A stretch of 35,895 nt of DNA from Nostoc sp. UHCC 0926 (GCF_028623165.1 NZ_CP117767.1:1-35895), one strand, 5' to 3'; positions 7,960 through 15,815 are shown, numbered from the stretch's first letter. Program-made: numbers and translations. The notes: a model not told the origin generated them from the sequence alone.

Positions 7960-8287
7960 CCATTGGTAACAGATACTACCGCGCGTCGCGGACAAAGGCT
8001 TTGGTACAAGCGCGTCAACTAGTCCAAAAGGGGCGTATTCGTGGGGGTAAACGAGAAAGTGTCAGTATGTCTTGAAAACTGACAAAGCTTGTTATTACGT
8101 GGTTATAGCCTCGGAAAAGTAAGTAGCTCATGATTTGTCAGATTTATTTTCCAAGGTTATTGATAGTCGTCAGCTAACTGCTGATATCAAATAACTGGAT
8201 TCAGCTAATTACATACATCAAATACCTTGGACTTGTCTGGAATGGCAGTTAATTTTATACACACTTAAGCATTAACCAGGAGAAAAT
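7960..8287. other. intergenic region with one inverted repeat and a possible promoter
   Basis: 328 bases without a convincing gene. TGTCAGT (8060-8066) and ACTGACA (8078-8084) form a 7-bp hairpin with no T run. TTGTCA (8135-8140) and TATTGA (8158-8163) lie 17 bases apart and could be a weak promoter for the gene at 8288. An AGGAG lies just before the GTG at 8288. Confidence 0.4.
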
Positions 8288-8797
8288 GTGGCGACGAAAG
8301 AGTATATAGCTAAGTATCGCCAGTTGAAACAGATTTACGAGCGCGAGTTAAACAAACAGATTGCTGATATTACTTGGTATCGAGTGGTAGCAACCTTAAA
8401 GCAACACTTCAGTTTTGAAGTACAGGCAGTTGATGCTCAAAAGATAGTTGAAGGTTTCGCTGGACTAAAACGGCGCTACGGCAGTTTTACGGGTCGTGGT
8501 GAGGGGTTTACGGAACGCTGGCAAGCATTTAGACATTTCTATGAGTTAGATGCTCACTACTCAGGCAGACAGTTTTTAGAAATTCTTGCAGACTATCTAA
8601 AAATCAATCTTGACGATGTACCACGCAGCACTCGTTACTACTGGTTTGAAAAAGCCGGACTATCTTTTAAAGCTGAAAATACTTACCACTGCAAAGATTT
8701 AGCCCTTGTTGCGTTTGTTGCAGCTAAATGGGCAATCAACAGACGACCGCAACCGATGAAATCCGCAACCATCGAAGTTTTAACACTAGCCCTCTAA
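8288..8797 (+). CDS. hypothetical protein of the 8288-12471 cluster
   Basis: 169 residues from a GTG start, chosen because AGGAG lies about 7 bases upstream. The protein is soluble, helical and aromatic-rich (ITWYRVVATLKQHFSF, STRYYWFEKAGL), with no signal peptide and no P-loop. The central GFTERWQAFRHFYEL region and the YYWF segment are distinctive but not from a family I recognise. It is followed after 12 bases by the next gene, which has a strong ribosome binding site, so the two are probably co-transcribed. Confidence 0.6.
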   Translation: MATKEYIAKYRQLKQIYERELNKQIADITWYRVVATLKQHFSFEVQAVDAQKIVEGFAGLKRRYGSFTGRGEGFTERWQAFRHFYELDAHYSGRQFLEILADYLKINLDDVPRSTRYYWFEKAGLSFKAENTYHCKDLALVAFVAAKWAINRRPQPMKSATIEVLTLAL

Positions 8798-8809
8798 GGA
8801 GTAATCATC

Positions 8810-9478
8810 ATGTCTGACAAGTTTACTAACAATGTCCGCGCTCGTTTGTACAAACAGGGTTATCAAGGATTTACCAAGGACGATTACACAACGGCAGCGA
8901 TCGCTGTTGAGTGCGATGACCTTAACAATCCAACCAAAGAGCAATTGAGTCAAGCCGTTGACTATCTCAAAGTCAAATCGACAAGCCAATTATCTGTAGT
9001 TGATGAACCTGTTGAAGAAACATTTCTAGTAGGGCCAGAAGATGCACAACCTGACGCTGAACTTGATAACAGTCAGCTTACGGTCGCTTCCCAAGAGATT
9101 AACAGCATCACTGTAACTAGTGAAGATAAGCGTTCCTTTGTAACAGCCCAATCATCGGCGCTGGGGTTTGAGTTAACCGAACAAGAAACATTAAGTATCG
9201 CTCTTAACGTTGACGACACTTTTACCGACTACAGCCAATTTCTCAGTACTGTAACGGCTGCAATCAAGAACTACGTTGACCAGAAATTTGATGTCATTGA
9301 GCAATCATTTGAAACTAACGCTCAAGACTTGCGAGAACACGTAAGCAGTAGGGCTTCTAGATTGAACCAAAAGGTTAACAACTTCTCAGGAGACATCAAA
9401 GCGGATATGGGAGTCATCCGCCAAAACATTAAAAGCACCCAATTCTCAATCCTCGCAAGGCTCAAGGCGGCTCAATAG
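8810..9478 (+). CDS. hypothetical acidic protein with C-terminal coiled coil
   Basis: 222 residues; the ATG has AAGGAG 9 bases upstream. The N-terminal 55 residues look like a small helical domain (RARLYKQGYQGFTKDDYTTA). A long acidic, probably unfolded linker follows (about 60-110), then a helical second half. The last 70 residues look like a coiled coil (IEQSFETNAQDLREHVSSR onward). That design suits a scaffold or a DNA/protein tether. It sits inside a cluster ending in a membrane ATPase. No family was recognised. Confidence 0.6.
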   Translation: MSDKFTNNVRARLYKQGYQGFTKDDYTTAAIAVECDDLNNPTKEQLSQAVDYLKVKSTSQLSVVDEPVEETFLVGPEDAQPDAELDNSQLTVASQEINSITVTSEDKRSFVTAQSSALGFELTEQETLSIALNVDDTFTDYSQFLSTVTAAIKNYVDQKFDVIEQSFETNAQDLREHVSSRASRLNQKVNNFSGDIKADMGVIRQNIKSTQFSILARLKAAQ

Positions 9479-9524
9479 CGATAACTTGACGCGGCTTGAG
9501 TGCTTGGGGATTCGGTGGGTGAGA

Positions 9525-9800
9525 ATGAGCTACTTCTCAATAATTGCTGTTAGTTTGGGTGCCCTCGGCGCTGTGATTTTACCCTTGTACAACTGCTTGT
9601 ATCTGCCAATGCTAGAGCAATCAAGCTATCAGCAATATCTCAAACGAAAGTCAACTATTGAGCAATATGTAAGGCGAATGGAGTATCACTGCAACCAAAT
9701 ATTTACCCCAGAGAAGGAATATCGCTGTGAAAAGTTCAATGAAGCTAAAGAATCTGGTAACTTCCAAATCACGCCACCTAGAGCGCCAATTAAAAACTAA
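9525..9800 (+). CDS. small single-pass membrane protein
   Basis: 91 residues from the ATG at 9525 (MSYFSIIAV). A membrane helix at residues 3-25 is followed by a polar, basic exposed part with two Cys (YHCNQIF, YRCEKFN) about 15 residues apart that could form a disulfide if outside the cytoplasm. An earlier in-frame TTG at 9486 would add a weakly supported extension. Its last 74 bases overlap the start of the next gene, so expression is probably coupled. Function unknown. Confidence 0.5.
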   Translation: MSYFSIIAVSLGALGAVILPLYNCLYLPMLEQSSYQQYLKRKSTIEQYVRRMEYHCNQIFTPEKEYRCEKFNEAKESGNFQITPPRAPIKN

Positions 9801-10380
9801 ATTTAACGCATCTACTAACCTAGTACTCAGAGCGCTAACAGGCGATAAATCAGCCCTAAAGCTGATAGGACAAATGGGTAATGACGGGGCGAAAATTAGT
9901 GAATTCGCCCCACAAGTTAGAGAGCAGATGTTAGCTGCTATCAAAGGGACTGAGGACTTAAACGTAGTTCTCAGCGACATCTACAAACAAGCAGGTGTTA
10001 GCGGCGAGAAGATTGAAAGAGCAGTACAGTCAGCGATTTTAGCTGACACTCATCTAGCTAACATCCTAGAAGAGATGAAGCTTGATTTCACTTCATCCAA
10101 GGAGAAAGAAGCGCTGCGCCATCAACAAGCAACAGACCATCTATTGCTCAAGGCGTGGGTGGATAAACACATGATGCAAGTTGATGGTGAATACAAGATG
10201 TTGCAGACAGAATTGCAGACAGATATTAGACAACAAACAATTGACCTGCAACATGATAGAGAACTGGGCAAGTATTACTTAGAAATGGGTGATAACGCTC
10301 GTGACGATTTCAAACCGAAAAAGCAATATGCAGAGCGCTCAATTGTACAAAAAATCAAGGATGCTCTGCTAGGTTTTTGA
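9727..10380 (+). CDS. hypothetical helical protein, overlaps upstream gene
   Basis: 217 residues from GTG 9727; an AAGGA lies about 8 bases upstream, which favours this start over the ATG at 9739. Overlap with the preceding gene is 74 bases in another frame, unusually long for this window. The protein is soluble and almost entirely helical: basic at the N-terminus, with a long amphipathic helical stretch (about 125-190) rich in Gln, Glu and Lys. It could be a coiled-coil partner of the 8810 product. No motif is recognised. Confidence 0.6.
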   Translation: MKSSMKLKNLVTSKSRHLERQLKTKFNASTNLVLRALTGDKSALKLIGQMGNDGAKISEFAPQVREQMLAAIKGTEDLNVVLSDIYKQAGVSGEKIERAVQSAILADTHLANILEEMKLDFTSSKEKEALRHQQATDHLLLKAWVDKHMMQVDGEYKMLQTELQTDIRQQTIDLQHDRELGKYYLEMGDNARDDFKPKKQYAERSIVQKIKDALLGF

Positions 10381-10388
10381 TAGTTAAA

Positions 10389-10422
10389 GCCCGACAGCCA
10401 CAGATGAAAGTGACTGTCGGGC
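10389..10422. terminator. perfect 9-bp inverted repeat between genes
   Basis: GCCCGACAG (10389-10397) and CTGTCGGGC (10414-10422) form a GC-rich stem with a 16-base loop directly after the stop at 10380. No T run follows, so it may be an mRNA-stabilising or partial terminator structure that separates the upstream genes from the 10445-12471 pair. Confidence 0.5.
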
Positions 10423-10444
10423 AAGTAAATATCCTGACGCTAAT

Positions 10445-11014
10445 ATGACATACGACATTGAAGAGGATCAAGAAGAAGTAGTAAGCGAAATCGCCCCAGA
10501 TACGCCGTTACCAAAAGACTTAATATCACACCTGGAATCGCGCAAGCAGCACCGTAAAGACGTTATCAATACAACTGAAAAATTGACTCGATTCTTTGTT
10601 GGCTGGTCGCTAAATTCTACGGGATTCTTTATAGCTAAATATCTATTAATAACTGGTGGTAGCGTTAATCTCTGGTTGGCAATTTCGCTCTCATTTTCTA
10701 TATGCAGCGTTGGCTCTCTGGCTGGGCTAACGGGCTTGAGAGTTAATTACAACAGTGATGGATTAGAGGTAGATAATATGCAAAATCTTATAAAAACTGC
10801 TGGGGGCTTGGTATTTGCAGGTATCACAACTTGGTTAGCAGTCAAAGACCATCAATATTTTGAGAATTTGACTAAAGAAACAGTCACGCAGATTAGCCAA
10901 GACATCCAAACCATTGAAAAACAGAACCCGCAATCAGACCCTTGGGTAAGTATTGCAGTCGCGTTGGCTTTATTTATTGGTTCCATTGCAATTATTTTTA
11001 AGGGGCGCTCATGA
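10445..11014 (+). CDS. four-transmembrane-segment protein
   Basis: 189 residues. An acidic soluble N-terminus (1-45) is followed by predicted membrane helices at about 50-70, 74-97, 115-133 and 167-186, with a polar loop at 135-165. The stop overlaps the start of the membrane ATPase gene as ATGA at 11011-11014, a classic sign of coupled translation and of a stoichiometric partner. It may form the membrane base on which the ATPase acts. No family is recognised. Confidence 0.65.
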   Translation: MTYDIEEDQEEVVSEIAPDTPLPKDLISHLESRKQHRKDVINTTEKLTRFFVGWSLNSTGFFIAKYLLITGGSVNLWLAISLSFSICSVGSLAGLTGLRVNYNSDGLEVDNMQNLIKTAGGLVFAGITTWLAVKDHQYFENLTKETVTQISQDIQTIEKQNPQSDPWVSIAVALALFIGSIAIIFKGRS

Positions 11015-12471
11015 AGCAGGGTGTTTTCGAGTTAGCACTGGCAGGTGTGTGTGGTGTAGCCGCAATCATCGGGCTGGCAACATCGCAAACACGTCAGCCC
11101 TACGATTTGACACAGATTCAGTTCTGCCCAAGGTCAGCGAATGGTATAGAGAGTCAAGCAACCCTAGATAAGCGTTTTTGCAACCAGCCGCGTTTTGTTC
11201 TCACTGAAGAATGGCAACGCTACGGATTGTATGGCAGCATCATTCCCTACAAGGGCGATGCAATTCAATGGGTGCGTGATTTGCCCACAGATAACCCTAA
11301 TCAGTTGCAAGGATATGGGATTGCGGTTATTGGGCTATGGGGTGTCGTGGGTTGTTTGCTCGTGCGTTCGCAACGCCTCAAGCGCACGGATTATGAACTG
11401 GGCGAACTCGAAAAGACTGGCGACTATGCAACTTGGCAGCAAAACAAGCACAAACGTGAAGTTAAGCAGCATTCGACCCAGCTTTATACTGAACGCTTGA
11501 AAGATGGATTAACTGACCTAGACGTTCATTCTCGTAAAGAATTGGGTCTAACCGATGAGGAAAACGAACGCGCTAAAGCTCGAATTCAGCTAGAGGACTT
11601 TATGAAAGCCCGTGCTGTTAATCATTCTGTGATGGACAAAACCATTGCTGACAACCTGCGAGACAAAGCTAAAGCTGACCAAGAACGCGGCAAGATTGAG
11701 GGTAAAACCAAGGGAGCGATCGCAGACAGTGACAATCAGCAATCAGTTGATCAACAACGAGCAAACCAACTGATAGAAGCGCTCAAAGCTCATGAAGAGG
11801 GCTGGTTGTGGAAGATTATCGACAACTTAACCCCACTGTGGTTAATCGGTCGCCAGGGGTCAGGTAAAACTTACACGAGCGCGGCTATAGCTCTTGTTAG
11901 AAAGCATTGTTTAGGGATTCCCATCTACTACTTGATTGACCGTCACGCGACTGGGGACAACTCTAAAGCATGGCGATATCTTGATACTCAAAATATTGCC
12001 GAGTTAGAGACAGAGATAGGCACTGCGCTTGATGCTCTGTGTGAGCATTGGCTATTAAGAATTAAAGGAAAAAATGACTTAGAGCAGCCTGCAAAGATAG
12101 CGCCCGAACAAGTGCTTATTGATGAGTACACCAATCTGAAATCATTGATTGGTGAACCCGCAGAAAAGTTTTACAAACTGCATCTGACAGACACCAGGAA
12201 AGCTAAAGTTCATGTTACTGGTATTACCCACAATGACACGAATTCAAGCTATCCCGAAGGGACACAAGCAATGAGGGAGGCGGGTACAATCCTCATTCAA
12301 AAATTCTCAGCTAACGGTAAAACGCCACTATCCAGAGTCAAGATTGTTCGTGGCTTGCTTGATGACAAAGGCGAGGAATTAAAAGACGCAGAGCGTACAC
12401 TGCCAAGCTGGTTTAACCCAGAGGATATTTACAACCATTTCAACGGTAAGCCGATTTCTTTTGATGCTTAA
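11011..12471 (+). CDS. membrane-anchored P-loop ATPase, coupling-protein-like
   Basis: 486 residues. Two N-terminal membrane helices (about 5-24 and 102-119) enclose an exterior loop with Cys39 and Cys57. A charged helical linker (125-255) leads to a cytosolic ATPase: Walker A GRQGSGKT at 280-287, Walker B VLIDE at 368-372, and GITHND at 404-409 in a sensor-like position. Two TM segments plus a cytosolic ATPase is the plan of type IV coupling proteins (VirD4/TrwB/TraG), but the domain is short and the usual signatures are not all visible, so the assignment is by architecture only. AAGGGG precedes the ATG. It could couple to the relaxase encoded at 33006 or drive a separate membrane machine. 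Confidence 0.65.
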   Translation: MKQGVFELALAGVCGVAAIIGLATSQTRQPYDLTQIQFCPRSANGIESQATLDKRFCNQPRFVLTEEWQRYGLYGSIIPYKGDAIQWVRDLPTDNPNQLQGYGIAVIGLWGVVGCLLVRSQRLKRTDYELGELEKTGDYATWQQNKHKREVKQHSTQLYTERLKDGLTDLDVHSRKELGLTDEENERAKARIQLEDFMKARAVNHSVMDKTIADNLRDKAKADQERGKIEGKTKGAIADSDNQQSVDQQRANQLIEALKAHEEGWLWKIIDNLTPLWLIGRQGSGKTYTSAAIALVRKHCLGIPIYYLIDRHATGDNSKAWRYLDTQNIAELETEIGTALDALCEHWLLRIKGKNDLEQPAKIAPEQVLIDEYTNLKSLIGEPAEKFYKLHLTDTRKAKVHVTGITHNDTNSSYPEGTQAMREAGTILIQKFSANGKTPLSRVKIVRGLLDDKGEELKDAERTLPSWFNPEDIYNHFNGKPISFDA

Positions 12472-12783
12472 TTGCTGATGTGCGAAATTGTGGGGGCAGG
12501 ATTGGCGGACTGGATAGGCGAGGGTGTTATCAGGCTCAATCAAATTTGACTGCCCTTTGTGTCTGGTGTCTCGCCTCAAAAATACTCTTTTTTGCGAACA
12601 TCGGACACTAGACACCACAGACACTAAACCATGAAAGCCTTATACAGCCTAGACATTGGCAGACACCGCTACAGACACAAGCCTTATTCCTAGTGTCTGA
12701 ATCGTGTCTCTTGGTGTCCGCTAGACACCAATAATCAATCAGCCCTCTAATTAACCTAACTTTATTACAGAATTATCAAAACA
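12472..12783. other. gene-free region holding the AGACAC array
   Basis: Between the ATPase gene and the response-regulator remnant. The middle is occupied by the repeat array at 12559-12730. The flanks show nothing else beyond AT-rich sequence before 12784. Confidence 0.6.
12559..12730. repeat. array of AGACAC/GTGTCT hexamers in both orientations
   Basis: AGACAC occurs at 12610, 12619, 12661, 12673 and 12723. Its complement GTGTCT occurs at 12559, 12566, 12693 and 12704. Near matches are GGACAC (12603), AGACAT (12651) and GTGTCC (12714). Copies are often followed by CA or TA and pair up, as in GGTGTC-CGCTA-GACACC at 12713-12729. About twelve sites in 172 bases indicate an array for a sequence-specific binding protein such as an initiator, a partition protein or a regulator. 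Which protein binds is unknown. Confidence 0.75.
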
Positions 12784-13332
12784 ATGCTGAAAATTGTAAT
12801 CATTGAAAGAGAACCATTTACGCTCTTAGGTATCAAGACTGCTATTTCACAGTCTCCAGATATAGAAGTAAGCGGTGAAGCAACTTGTGGAGAGATAGGT
12901 TTGAAGTTGATTGAAGAAACTAAGCCTGATGTGGTTTTAGTCGATTTGCTCTTACCGGATATGAGTGGTTTAGAACTTACTCACTCAATTAAAAAGAAGA
13001 CTAATACTAAAGTGGTGATTTTTACGAATCAGGCTCATGAAGATGTTGTTAACTCTGCTTTCATTTATGGCGCTGATTCCTATATGCTCAAGACCACTGA
13101 CATAGAGTTAATTGAATTAGCCATAAAAAGAGCTTACTTTCCTAAGCTGACCAAAAAAATTTTAGAAAGTCGTTATCAAAATAGAGAAAGTCCCTGGCGA
13201 TGCACCAAGGACTTTCTGTTTACCCAAACCCGGAACAGAAAAATTTCAATCAGGCTCAGGCGCATCTATATTTGGCTACAGCTTCATTGCCTCTTTACTC
13301 CTCAAAGTACAATCAAGCCTAAGAATAGCTAG
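12784..13332 (+). pseudogene. response regulator receiver domain, output domain lost
   Basis: Residues 1-120 are a clear receiver domain of NarL/FixJ type: acidic Glu8/Glu10, phosphoacceptor Asp54 in VLVDLLLPDMSG, Thr81 and Lys103. The expected LuxR-type helix-turn-helix after about residue 135 is missing. The reading frame instead runs through a hairpin (13186-13216) into sequence with no protein-like pattern (LRRIYIWLQLHCLF). It is therefore probably a truncated regulator, though a single-domain phosphate sink is possible. No histidine kinase is encoded in the window. Confidence 0.6.
13186..13216. terminator. hairpin at the receiver-domain break point
   Basis: GAAAGTCC (13186-13193) and GGACTTTC (13209-13216) are perfect arms. 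The inner TGG/CCA lengthens the stem to 12 pairs with one mismatch. It lies exactly where the response regulator stops looking like protein. It could be a terminator or the scar of an insertion. Confidence 0.5.
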
Positions 13333-13374
13333 TATTAAAATATACAATTTTTTCTCAGGTTCCGAGAACGGCAC

Positions 13375-13677
13375 TTAGTCTTGAGAAAGAGTATCTCTAG
13401 TAGGAGGAGTAAATTTTATGTGTTTAACTGTAATATTAATTTGTACACTATAGTATGATTTCTCTTGTATCATACTTAACATCAAACACTTGGCTGGAGG
13501 TATTACTCCTCTTGAGATTAACAAAAATTGAATCACCACAGCAATAGCTTGAATACCTCTAACGGTATTTTGTTGGGACAATTGGTTACGCGCAAATAGA
13601 CGCTGAAAAGCTTTGCGTAGTGGCGATTTTACCGAAATTGAGGTACAATAAGACTTAGGAAAAATATCTTGATTCAT
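13375..13677 (-). CDS. hypothetical 100-residue protein
   Basis: ATG at 13677 (MNQDIFPKSYCTS). A basic first half (LRKAFQRLFARNQL) is followed by a hydrophobic stretch (AIAVVIQFLLISRGVIPPA) and a polar tail. No family is recognised and no good ribosome binding site is seen. Two tandem copies of a 13-bp unit lie immediately upstream. It could be real or chance; the next larger reading on the opposite strand is not better. Confidence 0.35.
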   Translation of the reverse strand: MNQDIFPKSYCTSISVKSPLRKAFQRLFARNQLSQQNTVRGIQAIAVVIQFLLISRGVIPPAKCLMLSMIQEKSYYSVQINITVKHIKFTPPTRDTLSQD

Positions 13678-13702
13678 TTGTAAATCTCTTTTGTAAATCT
13701 CT
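13677..13702. repeat. perfect tandem pair of 13-bp units
   Basis: TTTGTAAATCTCT occurs at 13677-13689 and again at 13690-13702 with no difference. It lies just upstream (minus strand) of the possible gene at 13375-13677 and 27 bases before the terminator at 13729. Confidence 0.85.
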
Positions 13703-13728
13703 AGAGTTAACATCTGAATCACACAAAG

Positions 13729-13761
13729 CGCCTCTGAACTGGAACTTCGGAGGTGTTTTTT
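13729..13761 (+). terminator. Rho-independent terminator, plus strand
   Basis: CGCCTCTGAA (13729-13738) pairs with TTCGGAGGTG (13746-13755), with two G-T pairs, and is followed by six T (13756-13761). It would end plus-strand transcription before the 13951 gene, or act as an attenuator in its leader. Confidence 0.65.
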
Positions 13762-13821
13762 GTTTTGTGCGTTCAGCTAGATCCAGGATAACATCTAATT
13801 TAGCTATTTTGCGTGTAAGCT

Positions 13822-13924
13822 GCGAAAATTTGTTTTTTTTTAAAAGGATATCCTTATAAGGAAATCCTTTAAGGTATATACTTGATGTAAGCAAAATTTG
13901 CGTACCTTACAAGCAAAATTTTCG
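13822..13924. repeat. iteron-like 22-bp direct repeats and nested palindromes
   Basis: GCAAAATTTGCG (13891) and GCAAAATTTTCG (13913) repeat with a 22-bp step, two helical turns. A related GCGAAAATTTG lies at 13822. Between them AAAGGAT (13843-13849) and ATCCTTT (13864-13870) enclose the palindrome CCTTATAAGG (13852-13861) and overlap the palindrome AGGATATCCT (13845-13854). The set lies directly upstream of a winged-helix DNA-binding gene, as plasmid iterons or autoregulatory operators often do. Confidence 0.65.
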
Positions 13925-13950
13925 TAAGCGCACAGCAATCAACTAAAAAA

Positions 13951-14391
13951 ATGACTACCGAGATAGACAAACCAAAAAATCTACTATTTATTCACTCATC
14001 AGTGGATGATGCAGGACTAACACCAAACGAATTCCGCCTAATTTGCCATTTCGCCCGACGAGGCGTATGTTATTCAAGCCTTGAAAAAATGGCATACGTC
14101 ACAGAATTATCAGTTCGCACCATACAAAAAACTCTCAAATTTTTAGTAGAAGGAGGTCTAGTAATAAAGAAACCTAAACCTGGACATCCAGACATCTATC
14201 ATTTACCTGACTTTGAAACATTTGCAAAGAGACTTGACTCAGGTAAACTCAAAGAGCGAAAAGAAATGAAAAAAAAGGAATACGAAGAAAAGGAAAAGAA
14301 ACGTAAATTAAACAAGGAAGCAAGCACTGGCTTAATGGATACGCCCCAATCTGTGAAGACCGAGGAAGAAGTTGATACTTCTCCCTTTTAG
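13951..14391 (+). CDS. winged helix-turn-helix protein, possible replication or copy-control regulator
   Basis: 146 residues. Residues about 23-85 form a winged helix: LTPNEFRLICHFARRG, SSLEKMAYVTELSVRTIQKTL as helix-turn-helix, then the wing LVIKKPKPG and IYHLPDF. This pattern is seen in replication-initiator N-termini and in helix_turn_helix_36-type regulators. The rest (about 95-125) is a highly charged Lys/Glu helix and an acidic tail. The iteron-like repeats at 13822-13924 end 27 bases before the start codon and are the likely binding site. It could be a second, minor replication gene from another plasmid or a regulator. Confidence 0.65.
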   Translation: MTTEIDKPKNLLFIHSSVDDAGLTPNEFRLICHFARRGVCYSSLEKMAYVTELSVRTIQKTLKFLVEGGLVIKKPKPGHPDIYHLPDFETFAKRLDSGKLKERKEMKKKEYEEKEKKRKLNKEASTGLMDTPQSVKTEEEVDTSPF

Positions 14392-14604
14392 GCATTAAAG
14401 CGAAATGCGTAGATTTTTCTGCAATATAGTCTGAAAACTCTTACTATATATAGGCTTCAGTAATTTTCTAATAAATAGCCATTCAGCAGGAGGTTTTGGG
14501 TATGTATCATTACAAAAACAGGAGTGTTTACTAACTTTTTTTGCTGTTTATAAGCTTTTATCGGGAGCATCTCTCGCAGTGAATTGGCTGAAACTTACAA
14601 TGTA
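14392..14604. other. intergenic, nothing certain
   Basis: AT-rich stretch after the winged-helix gene. It has an AGGAGG followed by an ATG near 14501 that opens only a very short frame. Its right end may still belong to the transposase remnant (a frame reading LAETYNVDNDAFHK). Confidence 0.35.
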
Positions 14605-14845
14605 GATAATGACGCATTTCACAAAGTAAAACGTTTACGTGTACCCGAAAATATTATTTTGATTATTTTGTTGTTCCATCAACTTCATTGATCAAAATTG
14701 AATTTCATTAAACAACTTTGGCAACAACTGACTAATGCCGACTGCGTTGATTATTACCTACTAATTTGGACGAATTGCGCCAACATCTTTTTCATCGTAT
14801 TGAGCATTTTTTGCAATATTTATTTACAACGTGTCTCTTTTTGCA
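14605..14845 (+). pseudogene. IS630-family transposase remnant (C-terminal part)
   Basis: Read across two frames, the sequence gives DNDAFHKVKRLRVPENIIL, then after a stop and a frame change KLNFIKQLWQQLTNA, then LDELRQHLFHRIEHFLQ. These match the conserved C-terminal order of IS630-type transposases: DNA-x-H, RLxVPENIIL, the PELNPIE-x-xW motif, then LDELRQ. The motif Glu is lost and stops interrupt the frame, so it is dead. No terminal repeats were recognised. It marks an old insertion between the winged-helix gene and the recombinase. Confidence 0.75.
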
Positions 14846-15189
14846 GGTATCTCGGCGGCCACCCTACTAGCGCCCAAGAGCATTTTCAAAAATCCATCCA
14901 CTTATCTCTTGTACCTCTCCGTACAAACCCAGGCAACATCATATTGCGCCTGTTTGGAATGTATTTATCTGACCGCGTGATCAATCACGCATTAGCATTG
15001 GTAGGGGAATAGATTGACTCCCCAGCTGTGAGCGGATTATACCTGCAAGTGGTAATCGCGTTGCAAGCATAAGCAAGTTTAATCAGCCAACGGAATAATC
15101 AGGGTTGTAGCGTTCGTGGTTTCGGGCTGATTGATAAGCCTGGGTTAAGCGCGTGTCATCGCTCACGGAATATGTAGGTTTCCAGTCGT
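14846..15189. other. gene-free stretch between IS remnant and recombinase
   Basis: No convincing gene. A frame open to 15012 continues from the transposase remnant but has no recognisable protein content. GCGGATTATAC and similar short runs near 15035 were not interpretable. Confidence 0.4.
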
Positions 15190-15221
15190 TTACATTGTGT
15201 TTCTACCATTAGACAATGTAA
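15190..15221. promoter_or_regulatory. 9-bp inverted repeat upstream of the recombinase gene
   Basis: TTACATTGT (15190-15198) and ACAATGTAA (15213-15221) are perfect arms 14 bases apart, ending 10 bases before the recombinase ATG. It could be the recombinase core site (paired arms around a crossover region) or an operator controlling the gene. Confidence 0.55.
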
Positions 15222-15231
15222 GCTAGACCCT

Positions 15232-15801
15232 ATGAAAATCAATCGATTCGGTAGGGCAGAAATCCTCACACCCGATCAAATTAATGTCCTATTTAACGAG
15301 GGCTTTGTCAACCCACGCGATCGCGCTCTATTTGGCGTGTGTCTTTATGCTGCTTGCCGAATCAACGAAGCTTGCACTTTGGCGGTTCTAGATGTGTTTG
15401 GCAGCAATGGTGTTAGAGGCGTGTTAGTGCTACGTAGCGTCAACACCAAAGGCAAGCGGGACACCAGGGAAATCCAAGTGCATCCCAAGCTCAAGCAGTA
15501 TTTAGAAGAGTACAACCCCAATCGCCGCAAGGAGTTTTTGTTTCCCGGTCGGCATGGACTCTTACACATCCACAAGGTCAGCGCTGATAAAATCCTCAGA
15601 GATACCTGTGTGCGGCTGGGCATTGAGGGCGTTAGTACCCACAGCTTCAGGAGGACTGCGTTAACCAGGATGAGCGATGCCGGGATACCGTTGCGACACA
15701 TTCAGGAGATATCGGGACATCGCACGTTGGCTGCTTTAGAGCGATATCTGGGGGTAACTGAAAAGCAGAAGCAAAACGCGATCTCTGCTTTGGATTTTTG
15801 A
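15232..15801 (+). CDS. tyrosine recombinase/integrase, catalytic domain only
   Basis: 189 residues, all catalytic domain: Arg43 in ACRINEAC, a basic loop with Lys at about 73-75, HSFRR with His137 and Arg140, His163 in SGHRTL and Tyr172 in RYLGV. All residues needed for strand cleavage are present. The usual N-terminal SAM-like/core-binding domain is absent; minimal integrases of this size occur in cyanobacteria. It would cut and rejoin DNA through a 3'-phosphotyrosine. It lies beside a second recombinase fragment and an IS remnant, a recombination-prone spot. The ATG at 15232 is the first in frame after the inverted repeat at 15190. Confidence 0.85.
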   Translation: MKINRFGRAEILTPDQINVLFNEGFVNPRDRALFGVCLYAACRINEACTLAVLDVFGSNGVRGVLVLRSVNTKGKRDTREIQVHPKLKQYLEEYNPNRRKEFLFPGRHGLLHIHKVSADKILRDTCVRLGIEGVSTHSFRRTALTRMSDAGIPLRHIQEISGHRTLAALERYLGVTEKQKQNAISALDF

Positions 15802-15815
15802 ACTGCTAGAGACAA

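Noticed and set aside
12379..12624. 81-residue minus-strand frame over the end of the ATPase gene and the AGACAC array
   Set aside because: Overlaps a well-supported gene and the repeat array; no start signal.
13655..13894. 79-residue minus-strand frame
   Set aside because: It runs through a terminator and the iteron-like repeats and has no recognisable protein content.
14698..15012. Possible 104-residue gene
   Set aside because: It begins inside the IS630-type transposase remnant (FIKQLWQQL) and continues into non-coding sequence; start is a TTG without a ribosome binding site.
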